From the NCBI GenBank assembly GCA_040437565.1, contig JBDOQK010000010.1:558001-622000 (forward strand): a stretch of DNA of 64,000 bases, in the 5' to 3' direction. The stretch is from Albugo candida. Taxonomy: Eukaryota; Oomycota; Peronosporomycetes; Albuginales. Position numbers and translations under genes: made by a program. The notes beneath the pieces are model-generated. The model did not search any database. It saw only the letters and a list, made by a program, of their open reading frames with translations, and was not told the origin of the DNA. Positions 22,535 to 32,999 of this stretch are shown here, one piece after another. The first letter of the stretch is position 1; the number at the start of each line of letters is the position of its first letter.

Positions 22535-22720
22535 ACTTGTCTGTTCAACAGAAGTGCGATTGTTTTACCTCTTGCTGAGCAATGTTTCGACTCTGTGCTA
22601 CCAGCAATCTCCAGTCCAATTCTACGTAATCACCCTAAGATAAAGCTGCTGTCATATGGACATGGTGCAGTGTCTTTCCCGCGAAAACGGCTTCTCGGTA
22701 ACTGCCACTTACAACGCTCC
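22535..22720 (-). repeat. Copia D 3' LTR (approximate)
   Basis: Aligns with 27520-27735; ends are not exactly placed. Confidence 0.45.
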
Positions 22721-24895
22721 TTCTCGGACGTGGCATTAAGACGAGCCTCCCGAAGATGGCATGCACTTACTCCAGATTACAAAGTCCGCGCAGCTCCGCC
22801 TCCGATGGTGCCGGTAACGATTTTGTGAACAAGTCCGCTTGTACAAGGCGCTACTCCAAGAACTCCAGCTTCATGATACTTTTTCCTGCACAATCGCGAA
22901 TTGAACCTTGTCCGTATGCCCGCATGTTTCACGCTAACCATACTCCCTTCAGACTTTGACTGCCTGATGGATGCTTGGCTGTCGATTAGCACGTTTATTG
23001 GTCCACGTCAGTGCGTCCAATTTCCTTTATCAGTTCTCGAATCCAAGCCGTTCTCGTCCCAGATGCGAGGCCGATATCCCGGTCTGCTTCTTGCAGATGC
23101 ACTGAATAATTGCCCCACTCACAGAGCACATCACCTGCGACGGACTTTCAATTGGCCTTGTCCGCCGCGAAGCCAAATTGCTTCATCTTATTACCGTAAT
23201 CGCACACACCTTTGACTCGATCTTCATGTNNNNNNNNNNNNNNNNNNNNNNNNNNNNNNNNNNNNNNNNNNNNNNNNNNNNNNNNNNNNNNNNNNNNNNN
23301 NNNNNNNNNNNNNNNNNNNNNNNNNNNNNTGCAACGCCACCCCTCAACCCGTTTGGCATCCTCAAATCACGTTTCGACACTCTGTTGCAGAAGCTAGCAA
23401 CATTGTTAAAAAACGAGAGAGAGCTATTGACCATAAATTCCATGTGGCTTTTCAGTTCCTGAGAACCTCATGATGCTGAAGATATCATATTTTAATCGGA
23501 CTGATACTACGCTGGCGTCATGCGATTTTTTGTAAAATCATGTAAAAGACAATGTGTACATTTTCGTCGGTGACGGTGATAGGATTAGAGGACTCCGAGT
23601 GTTTTTGTCTGTAGGGCACTAGTATCACGATTAAAGAGATGATAGTACCTACATAATAGAGTTCTCAATAAGGACATATTCGGCAGCATAATGTAACGCA
23701 CTGCCTGCACCTGACGACGTATGGCGACTAGTGAAAGCACAGTTTTGACAGCTTGAAGCACTACTTGCATTTCCACGTGATGTTCGTACAGTTGTGAGGT
23801 TAGAAACTAATGTTACCTCAGCGCCCGTCATACTGTAAATAATTGAGCAAGTGGATGCATAATCGTTCATTAAATAATCCGAAGAGGACGACGACGTGTG
23901 AACCTGGCATCGTCAGCGGAAACACCGACCGCATAGCCAAGCCATCTAGTTGTACAGAAGGTATCAAAATGCTTCAAACTTAGAGGCTTAGAGCACGTCT
24001 ACTTGAAACACTAATACTGATTTGGAAAGAAGGTCTGGGATAGCCAACGAGATTGGCAGCTGTATCGACTAGCGATACCCAGATTGCATAAAAGAAGGGA
24101 AGATGAGAATTTACATATTTTGGTGAGATGCTAGATGGTAGATCTTCGCTGCAGCAAAGGTCTCTAAAGAAATGCAGGTCGTGTTGTTCACAGAAGCATG
24201 TCAGAGTTTACGAACAATCAAGCTTGATCCTATACTCTTCCTATTGAACCACTTGAACCAGAAAAGCAGTTTATAGTTGACCACTTGCCAGTGGCAACTG
24301 CGGTGGCAGCCCCACATTAGGATTCGATTGACAATCAAAAATATGATGGAGAAGCCAGTAGTCCATTATTACGAAGTGGATGTGGTATGCGATACCGCTG
24401 TATGGATAGTTAAATCTGCCCTTACCTCCTTCGAAGGTCGAACTGTATTGGACCTTGTGATTTTATTTAGTCGTCCATATATTATGGACACACGTTTCAG
24501 ACACTCACTGGCTAAATCTAGCGTTAACAGTTTTGTGCTCAGTAATTCCGTCAATAATCCGCTCACTTGCTTTAGCCCGTGATGAGACCTCTTAAGTTTC
24601 AGGGACAGTTTGTCCTTAGCATTCACCCCAAGCTCTCTCAGCGTCTCAACAGACACGCTCATCCGCTGCGGTACTGGAAGAAATATCACTAATTGCTTAT
24701 CCTTGCCAGCGCTCACATAGTGGCTAGATATGTCTCCACGTCTTCCTGATACTCCCCAGCGAAGAGCAACTACCAGTGACCTTTATGGTATCCAATTTCT
24801 TGACCGCAGCGAGTGTCAAGCCACGGACGGTAGACAGCAAAGACCTGCTCGTTTCCGGAGGCAACCAGTCTCGCCTTGAATCGCCCAAGTTTTGT

Positions 24896-25349
24896 TGCAG
24901 CATCCGTCTTGGTTTGAAGCACCCAATTTGTATGAAAAACATGAATCCCCACAGGAGGTACGACCATCATTCCAACAGCGTTCCCCTACAAAGCTTGCAA
25001 CTTTTGCTACAGTACACTTTTCCTTTGGTATGCTTCTCAAAGCATCACTAGCATCACCATAGGGCTTTGATTNNNNNNNNNNNNNNNNNNNNNNNNNNNN
25101 NNNNNNNNNNNNNNNNNNNNNNNNNNNNNNNNNNNNNNNNNNNNNNNNNNNNNNNNNNNNNNNNNNNNNNNNTGCAGCATCCGTCTTGGTTTGAAGCACC
25201 CAATTTGTATGAAAAACATGAATCCCCACAGGAGGTACGACCATCATTCCAACAGCGTTCCCCTACAAAGCTTGCAACTTTTGCTACAGTACACTTTTCC
25301 TTTGGTATGCTTCTCAAAGCATCACTAGCATCACCATAGGGCTTTGATT
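24896..25349. other. Unmerged contig overlap around gap 25073-25172
   Basis: The 177 bp at 24896-25072 recur at 25173-25349 without visible difference, doubling part of the copia D reverse transcriptase. Confidence 0.85.
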
Positions 25350-26038
25350 CACTCTCCCGTATACAGTTTACCATATCCGAAAGCTTTTTCAAATTGTTCT
25401 CTCGCTTTTACTTCGAGCCTTTCGAACGTTGGGTCTGGTCACGTGCGCATCTCATGTCCATTCCACCCTTCTTGTACAATTCTTGTGCGCCTTAGGTCGA
25501 GCAAAAGGGAGAGTCATCACTTCCTGAGTTAAGTCGTTGCCGATATTTTCTCCATGTTCAGCAAGATGCAGTCGACGAAGTTGATTGTTCTTCTCCTTCT
25601 TTATTGTATTGACGTTCTTCACGTGTTATGAAAGGACACAACTTCGTCGCTTGGAAAGTACACGCGGTAGCGCTTTATTTCGTCGACCTGGTGCACAGTG
25701 CAAGGTGACGCGACAACCAGGATGTCACTAAGAACGGGCATTATTTATCTCAAGTCCACGAGTGGATTGGCGATCGACATTCGCTTTGCTGGGGCTTTTG
25801 TCAGCATTTAAGCGTCTTCACAGAAGCGCTGCAGTAATTCACACGAGAATATAATGCACCGCAAGCTATTCATCATGGTACGGTGCATCCACTCATCCTT
25901 GGGGTACTAGCTTGGTTTCTTGGCGCACCGATTCGTCTTCCGAAACCAGTCTCCTTGAAGAAAAAACTCCAACGGCTGATATTCTTTTCCGCCGTCCATT
26001 TGAAGAACGTAGATTTGACAATCAAATAGACTTTCAAG

Positions 26039-26404
26039 AATGCAAACTAGATTTAAACCTCTGCACCACCACAAATGTATTTATCGCTAGGAAAATCTGG
26101 CGATGTCTCGTCCGATGATTCACGGCATTCACCATTTAGCTATTCCCCAATCTGTCAAAGGGGGTCACTAANNNNNNNNNNNNNNNNNNNNNNNNNNNNN
26201 NNNNNNNNNNNNNNNNNNNNNNNNNNNNNNNNNNNNNNNNNNNNNNNNNNNNNNNNNNNNNNNNNNNNNNNAATGCAAACTAGATTTAAACCTCTGCACC
26301 ACCACAAATGTATTTATCGCTAGGAAAATCTGGCGATATCTCGTCCGATGATTCACGGCATTCACCATTTAGCTATTCCCCAATCTGTCAAAGGGGGTCA
26401 CTAA
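26039..26404. other. Contig overlap with one SNP around gap 26172-26271
   Basis: The 133 bp at 26039-26171 recur at 26272-26404 with a single difference (GGCGATGTC versus GGCGATATC), compatible with two haplotypes. Confidence 0.8.
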
Positions 26405-26740
26405 CCTTTCAAGTCTGAGCAAATGATATCTCCTGTAACGTTGACGGGTGGGTTATTTCCTTACCGACTATCGCCTCTTGATATGCTTGCGTTGCGTCCA
26501 GGTTGAGCTGTTCTCCCGTGTCTAATTGCTTAGCCGTATACCAAAATCCATGTTTTCTGCCGTCTTGATTATCGTGCCATAGTTCATGTGACCCAGTCTT
26601 ATATGCGCGTCCCCTTATGCAAGTAGTGGCTTACTTAGACTTCGTTATTTGTTATAAAAGATATCACACGGTATACAGGCTGTTTGACGCGTTCTCATTC
26701 ACGAGCGGGCACGCACGATTAATAAGTTGTTTGTATCTCC

Positions 26741-27252
26741 ACGTCGAAAATAGCCGACCCGCTGTCAAACTTAGCGCAACTCTGCGGTGCTCTCGTTGAG
26801 ATAAACTGAACTCTTTAGCCTCCAAAATACAGTTTGCAGTAATGGTTCTCTCCGATTTCTCTACGAAATGAACATCTAGCAACAGCGCTTTTTTTGCTTT
26901 CACTATCGCTGTGGTAGCAATGATAACGCTTCAACGTTTCGTAATTNNNNNNNNNNNNNNNNNNNNNNNNNNNNNNNNNNNNNNNNNNNNNNNNNNNNNN
27001 NNNNNNNNNNNNNNNNNNNNNNNNNNNNNNNNNNNNNNNNNNNNNNACGTCGAAAATAGCCGACCCGCTGTCAAACTTAGCGCAACTCTGCGGTGCTCTC
27101 GTTGAGATAAACTGAACTCTTTAGCCTCCAAAATACAGTTTGCAGTAATGGTTCTCTCCGATTTCTCTACGAAATGAACATCTAGCAACAGCGCTTTTTT
27201 TGCTTTCACTATCGCTGTGGTAGCAATGATAACGCTTCAACGTTTCGTAATT
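26741..27252. other. Unmerged contig overlap around gap 26947-27046
   Basis: The 206 bp at 26741-26946 recur at 27047-27252 without visible difference. Confidence 0.85.
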
Positions 27253-27519
27253 GGTTATGGACCAACAAGAGTTTGAACAATCACAATCGTTAACTTCTCT
27301 GCGTCTTCGAGCATGGTAGAATCATTTATCAGCTGGCGACTTGTGCATCGTCGGAGATAGTCCCGTCGGTAGGTCTACCAACATTTCCACCGTGTTCGCC
27401 CTTTCCTTCACGTTAAGACCTCCGCCTTGCAGAGTGCTGGTCATTTACCGACCGGCTCCTGCCGTAGACTCCGCGGTGAGCTTCACCGAAGTAAGGACAT
27501 TGACCGTTGGGCTCATGCA

Positions 27520-27735
27520 TTCCAAAGTAGGAAGTGCCTTGGTAAATAGAGGTGCCGTTGTTTTACCTCTTGCCTAACACTGCTATCGACTCTTCGATAC
27601 CAGGAGTTACCGCCCAGATTCTGCGCAAACCTACCAAGATAAAGCTGCTGTGATATAGAGTTGACATCCGATAATGTATTCTTTCCCGCAGAAACTGTCT
27701 CTTGGTAACTGCTACTTTTACGACCACATCCCACC
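27520..27735 (-). repeat. Copia D 5' LTR (approximate)
   Basis: Partner of 22535-22720, next to the primer-site-like TTGGGCTCAT on its left. Ends are not exactly placed. Confidence 0.45.
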
Positions 27736-29174
27736 GCTAAACAACTGCATCCTTATGTAAGACATCTAAGGAGTCATATGGGACAAGACTGCTTGCAGCG
27801 TTACAACAAGAGAGGCTTGACCAAACAATTGAGAATGTAGGGTTTCACATCTTTTGTAATTTCGTGAAGACGCTTTGAAGTATATACTTTCCAATCGGAA
27901 TCTTTCATCTGGAATTGGAAGAGTAAATTTGCCGTGAGCTATTTCATTAGTAAAATGCAATCACTACTAACCCTCATGGATCCGTGGATTTGACTGTCGC
28001 TGGTGCTTCTTTTTGTCAGCACAAATTTAGGCAATCAGCAAGACGGTTTGTACGGCCATGTCGGAAATATATGTATGTATTTCTTGCTGCTTACCAGCCA
28101 CATTATTGTAAGAGCAACTTCATAGTAGGGTCATCGTGCTGACAGGTGAGCGAACATGGTGTCTCTCAAAAAGATGCATCATCTTCGATGTATGCACGTA
28201 TCTTGGTGCGATACTTTTTTCTACCATGTAAGCTCTAACGAATTTCAGCGACGATATCTTTAGCCCTGGTTTTAGTAACTCCGTTGAGAGACTGACTGAT
28301 ATCCGCCTGAGTACCATCGACAAGAAGATCATTGGCTCTTCACTGTAACTATTCACTCTCTGGGTAATTACCTTGCTCCAAGTAATTCCTGTGACGTATA
28401 TGATGCTGCAAGTTTCCATCAGATGCGAGTTCTGGATACATTAATACTTAATCGCAATTTGGGAGCTCCGCGAAGACCTTCTTCATTAAATCGTCACGAG
28501 ACTCCTCAATCTTTGCTAATTTTCAAATCAAAAGGCAGTCTTATCTAGGTCGGGGGAAAAAAGATCACGGTGCTTGTGTGATGTCCCTGAATGGCAAAAT
28601 TGTTTGTGTCGTTCAGATTCTTCTCTTCATGTTTCTCCGTACCAAAGTCTTCACCAATTATCAAACAAGTGATATGATTTTTCGAAGCCACCATGGTTCT
28701 TTAGTAGTTGATTGTTGTCAGAATTGCGGTAGAGACAGGCTTTGATGATGGAATTGTATTGCCACTTAGCATTTGGTGAGAAAAGTGGTGGCTTCGCACA
28801 TCGAGCGATACCCAGTATACATTTGACATCAAGCGGATCTTTGTGTGCATTCTAGTCATCAAAAGTTGCTGGAGTCGACGGTCCTCCACCACACCGACTG
28901 AAATATCCTCAATCACTGGGATTGTCGAGGCTTAACGCTACTGTAAAAGATGCCAAGACGCTGTGCCGGACACCAAACGTGCTAAATGCGAGATATTTCT
29001 GGGTGCAACCGGGTGGCCCGAATCTTGCACATTCCAACTTACACCTGCTAGTAATGCTGCTTTAAGCCCGACGGTGATCAATAAAGGGAGTGAAGAGCAT
29101 GGGCATGTTTTGACATACCAAAACAAAAATTACGATGAGACAAACTGTGCCGGTCGGAAAATGCGTTATTAATA
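27736..29174. other. No gene seen; diverged repeat
   Basis: Only short frames. The block near 27755-27800 resembles 53180-53230 (a GTAAGAC phrase, then AGTCATATGG/AGCCATATGA and CTTGCAGC), so this is dispersed repeat DNA of unknown type. Confidence 0.35.
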
Positions 29175-29504
29175 CTTGAAGGTCCCACGTGGTGGTGTAT
29201 CACACCCCTCTTTCTCTCCTATCGCCGTTTAAAATGTCGCTGCTCGTGGCTGTATATCGTTTGCACAAGCTCATGAAGCGGCTATTTCAATAAAGTGTTT
29301 AGCGTGACATAGGCTACTTTCAACTGCATCAGTGTATCTCCATTTGTCTTAGAATCAAGCACACGAGAAATCATGGTATTTATTATCATAAGCGCTGTAC
29401 GGATCACTTAGACTTGTAAAAGATTGATGTAAAACCAGCTCGCATTCCTGGAAAGTCACGGTCAAGATGCATACGACGCGCCTTAACTTTTGAACTTTGT
29501 GCTA

Positions 29505-32159
29505 CAGTGCAAGTCATCTACACCCTGTAATTATTATTTTTTGCGGCCAAAATTGAGGAATCATCAAACATAAACCGTCAACGAATATAATTCGCGTAAA
29601 TTCAAACCCTCCAATACCATTCCAACAGCTTTTCCCCCAATCACATTTAATCTTGATACCAACCATCCTGCTCATTTGACAACAAAACACATACCTTTTT
29701 TTCTGCCAGCCCATTGATCTAAGCAGCATGCCTCGAACATCAAAACAGCAACGTCACATAAAAGCTATGCAGGCTGCTTATGAGACGAAAAAGCCGGAAT
29801 TTATCAAGTTAAACTATCGAAAATAGGAGCGATATAAAGGCGGATTTAGAAGTTGAATTCGAGGATTTTGAGGAAGAGCAAACGGACACCATTATTGTGA
29901 GTATTGAGTCTGCTTGTAAACGGCCTTCTCGATACCTTGGAGATTCCGAAAGAACGAAGCGGCGCAAAAGAGCAGCGCAGGAAAAAGCCGCTATTGGGAC
30001 AAGAAAGCTAGAGACATACTTCAAGGGGAAAGCCACACAGCGTCATTCTATACATTATGAAAGCGAGGACTCGATAGATGAAAGACCTCGTTATTCTCAC
30101 AACAGTCTTCAAAGAGCGCTTGTGAAATTGGGAAAACAAAATCAATCAAAGGAGGAAATTATGCCGCTGCGTCTTGCCTCTTTTGCAGGATACTTCAGGC
30201 TTAAACTCTGCGGCAGTGGGGTATACTTCATTCATTTGCACATTCTCTAGCGCAATTTTATTTTATTTATCAACGGTCTATCGTGATTGCAAAATAGGGA
30301 TTTGCTGCCTTGCGAATAATAGCGGCGGCGAATGGAAAAGGTCGTTGGTTAGCCGAGATGCTTCGTGGCTGGGGACGTTCATTTCTTGAAACTGGTTTTA
30401 TTCCCGAGAGCAAGCAGGGAAAGCATCTTAAAACAATAAGTTTATTAGAGGATGAAGATGTCATTGCAGATGTGCAGCTTTACCTTCGAAACAATAAATT
30501 CTGTATAGTACCAACGGATTTTACCAAGCATGTCAACGAGCAAATACTTCCAAAATTGATCCCAATGCATCTATCCACCTCAGCACTGTGACTCGCTGGA
30601 TGTAATTACTTGGCCTACTCTATTCAGAGGTGAAGAGAGGCATGTACGTTGATGGCCATGAACGAACAGATGTCGTGGCATATCGTACTCAGTTTTTGGA
30701 ACGAATGAAAATCTATGAGCCATTTATGCCGCAATTTGTTGGGCCGGAAATGGAATCGGAGAGTTGGCCTGCCAGAGATGCCATCATCCTAGTGACGCAT
30801 GATGAAAGCACAATTACCGCCCATGATGGTCAGAAGAAGCTATGGTTTCCTGATGGCGAACAGCCACTGCGGAAGAAGGGGGCTGGAAGATCGATACATG
30901 TCAGCGAATTCCTGACTGATGTTGGTAAGTCTATTAGTTTAGAGTTTTTCGCTCATTACTTTGATCAAGAATTAACATCTTCTGTCTTATTCAAGTGGGT
31001 CGACTAGCTTTGAGCAAAGAAAAGAAGCTTCAACACAGCAATCTTCCAGAAGAGGCCTGCATAATCACATATCTCGGCAAGAAATAGGATGGTTGGTCGA
31101 CTGCGGAAGACCTTCATAAGCAAGTCCGGGATGCTGCAATTCCCATTTTCGATGCGCAGTTACCCAATGCAAAGATCTCTTCGCTTTTGACAATGCGAGT
31201 AGCCACGCAGCATTTGCTGAAGATGCAATCGTATCTCAACGGATGAATCTTGGACCGGTAGGAAAGCAACCGGTGATGTGGAATGGAATGTTTGGAGATG
31301 GGAAATCGCAATCCATAGTATTACCCGCAGATCATCCTCTGGCCGGACAACCAAAGAGCATAAAGACCGTCCTGCAGGAACGCAACCTCTGGATTCGCCT
31401 GGATTGCCGGGATTTATTTGGTGACAGTGGTGCCACAGGTAGCTGCTGTGGCCGCAGTATTATTCCGAACCAGCCAGACTTTAAAGCTCAAAAAGATTTG
31501 TTGGAAGAGACAATCACCGCGGCGGGACATCTCATCATATGTTACCCCAAATTTCATTGCGAATTTAATTTTTTAGAAAGCTTTTGGGAGGAAGCACAAC
31601 GATACGCAAGGAAAAATTGCGATTACACATGGAAAGGATTGGTCGCGACAGTTTCGAAAGCACTTGCCTCAGTTTCGCTCGCACAATCGTTCGCCATGCT
31701 AGCAAGTGCTTCCTTTATTTGGATGTTTATCGGGAAGATCTAAGCGGAAATGCCGCGGAATTTGCCATGAAAAAGTAACGATCACATCGAAGAGTTCCAG
31801 ACTCAGTTCACACAGACAGCAATGTTTTAGTAGCTACTGTATGAAGCTGTAAGTATGATATAAATAAAGATAATATTACACTTGTGCTCAAACCCTAAAC
31901 CCTAATTTGCCCACTGATGGCGGCCAAATTTTACGCTTTGATAGGAAACACTAGTTAAATCTAGAGAAACAAGGCAACTTTTAGAGCCTTATAAATTATC
32001 CAAAAATCATCCAATTTAAAAATCGAAGCCTTTTGTTTTGAAGCGCTAAACTGTATCTATCATACAAAATCGCTGTTTTTGTTCTGCGATGATTTATGCG
32101 TGAAGAGTGGTGAATTTATAAGGCCTAAAAAAGTCACAGGTTATAGGTGGTGTGCACTG
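29505..32159 (+). mobile_element. Tc1/mariner-type DNA transposon, full length
   Basis: TA at 29503-29504 and 32160-32161 flank termini that match in inverted orientation. The left is CAGTGCAAGTCATCTACACC; the right, read inward, is CAGTGCACACCACCTATAAC. Both are followed by CTGT. Removing the element restores the alignment of the flanks with repeat R copy 1 near 4060, where no insertion exists, so R copy 1 shows the empty site. The 2655-bp interior carries one decayed transposase gene. The YRGTGCR start is shared with the element at 10922. Confidence 0.8.
29728..31778 (+). pseudogene. Decayed DDE transposase (Tc1/mariner-like)
   Basis: ATG at 29728 (MPRTSKQQRHIKAM). Then, with frame changes: RYLGDSERTKRRKR (29930), MYVDGHERTDVVAYR (30640), VTHDESTITAHDG with the first Asp (30793), RKKGAGRSIHVSEF, FDNASSHAAFAEDA with the second Asp (31189), MNLGPVGKQPV, YPKFHCEFNFLESFWEEAQR with the Glu (31542), and a C-terminal KK-stop-RSHRR. 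A frame shift near 31680 and a TAA after AEFAMKK show it is dead. Motif order matches the minus-strand transposase at 11391-13711, but the two proteins are clearly diverged. Confidence 0.8.
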
Positions 32160-32758
32160 TACGTTTAGCATCTGTCTTTTTGATCTGCGATGCACTTCGC
32201 CTGATGAGAATGAGTTTATCAGAGTGCTACCATTGCTCGATTAGAAGTACACATTGCGACCTTGAAGTCCTAAAGTATTAGCATGGGTCAGCATTGATCT
32301 TTGCGGCAAGGCGGGATAGGGCGCAAATGTGGTGAGAAGCGAATAAACTGTAGAATGAAATCAATTCAATCTCTTGCTGTAGATACTGTGCACATATCTA
32401 GTGCACGACATCATTTTCCTAAAGCCTTTCTGTGATATAAAATTCTCTATGCATCAGAAAAATACAAGCTTCGGTGAGTGATGCTTGCTGACACTCCTAC
32501 TCATGAGATATAGAACAACACTCTGCAAAAAAATACACTGAACCGGGCTAAAGAGAGGCATCGCTGTGCGTGGTATCTCTAAATTAGAAGCGAGCTTTTT
32601 GAAATCTGTGATCCTTCTATGATTTCGGAACTAACATCAAAACCGTAGAGATCACATTTCCAGAAATTGTAGAAGGAACTGTGCATGATTGCCCATGTCT
32701 CCTATGCTTCTTTGGTTGTTCAAATGCTGCCAGAGAGCTGCATTTCTCATGATATTTC

Positions 32759-32944
32759 TATTGGAAGAAATGCAAGATGGTGGGTGTTTAGAAGCTCGGC
32801 CTACCACTCTAGGCGGGTAGGTGCAGCCACGATCTGTTTATAAAATGGCTTGATGGTAGAGCGTAAGAAACATTGTTTGCAGGACGTTGAAAAAAACTTC
32901 ACTTCTACTTTTCAAAGCATCCTCTCGACTTGTAAAGTCTAACA
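32759..32944 (+). repeat. Copia C 5' LTR
   Basis: TATTGGAAG to AAAGTCTAACA; matches 36175-36365 throughout. The first dinucleotide is TA instead of the usual TG in both LTRs. Confidence 0.7.
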
Positions 32945-32958
32945 GGTTATGAGCCCAA
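32945..32958 (+). promoter_or_regulatory. Copia C primer binding site (half-tRNA type)
   Basis: GGTTATGAGCCCAA directly follows the LTR and is complementary to a methionine-tRNA anticodon stem-loop. It is the same block as in copia B. Confidence 0.6.
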
Positions 32959-32999
32959 ATGGCGAAGAAGTTTCTGTAGCGGAAGGTCGTCAGTAGCGT

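Larger units (their letters stand above)
22780..27500 (-). pseudogene. Copia D gag-pol, decayed
   Basis: On the minus strand a gag-like start with SPTVNVLTSVKLTAES lies near 27490. PVLSDILVVASPCTVH (integrase end) is near 25700. NWVLQTKTDAATKLGRFKAR followed by LVASGNEQVF (reverse transcriptase) is near 24850-24930 and again after the overlap gap. SAGKDKQLVIFLPVPQ is near 24710. RNase H MLIDSQASIRQ, with a SVKHAGIRTRF segment, is near 22930-22990. Stops and frame changes are frequent. Confidence 0.65.
22530..27735 (-). mobile_element. Copia D, minus-strand LTR retrotransposon
   Basis: A related block at about 22535-22720 and 27520-27735 (shared TTGTTTTACCTCTTGC, AAGATAAAGCTGCTG and TTGGTAACTGC-type phrases) looks like an LTR pair. 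Between them, on the minus strand, gag, integrase, reverse transcriptase and RNase H fragments occur in copia order. A methionine-tRNA-like primer site (TTGGGCTCAT on the plus strand, near 27508) adjoins the right LTR on its inner side. Gaps at 23230, 25073, 26172 and 26947 fall inside, three of them overlap artefacts, so the true length is shorter. Boundaries are approximate. Confidence 0.6.

Noticed and set aside
31889-31905. Telomere-like AAACCCTAAACCCTAA
   Set aside because: Only two units, inside the 3' region of the mariner-like element; too short to be an interstitial telomere and may be chance.
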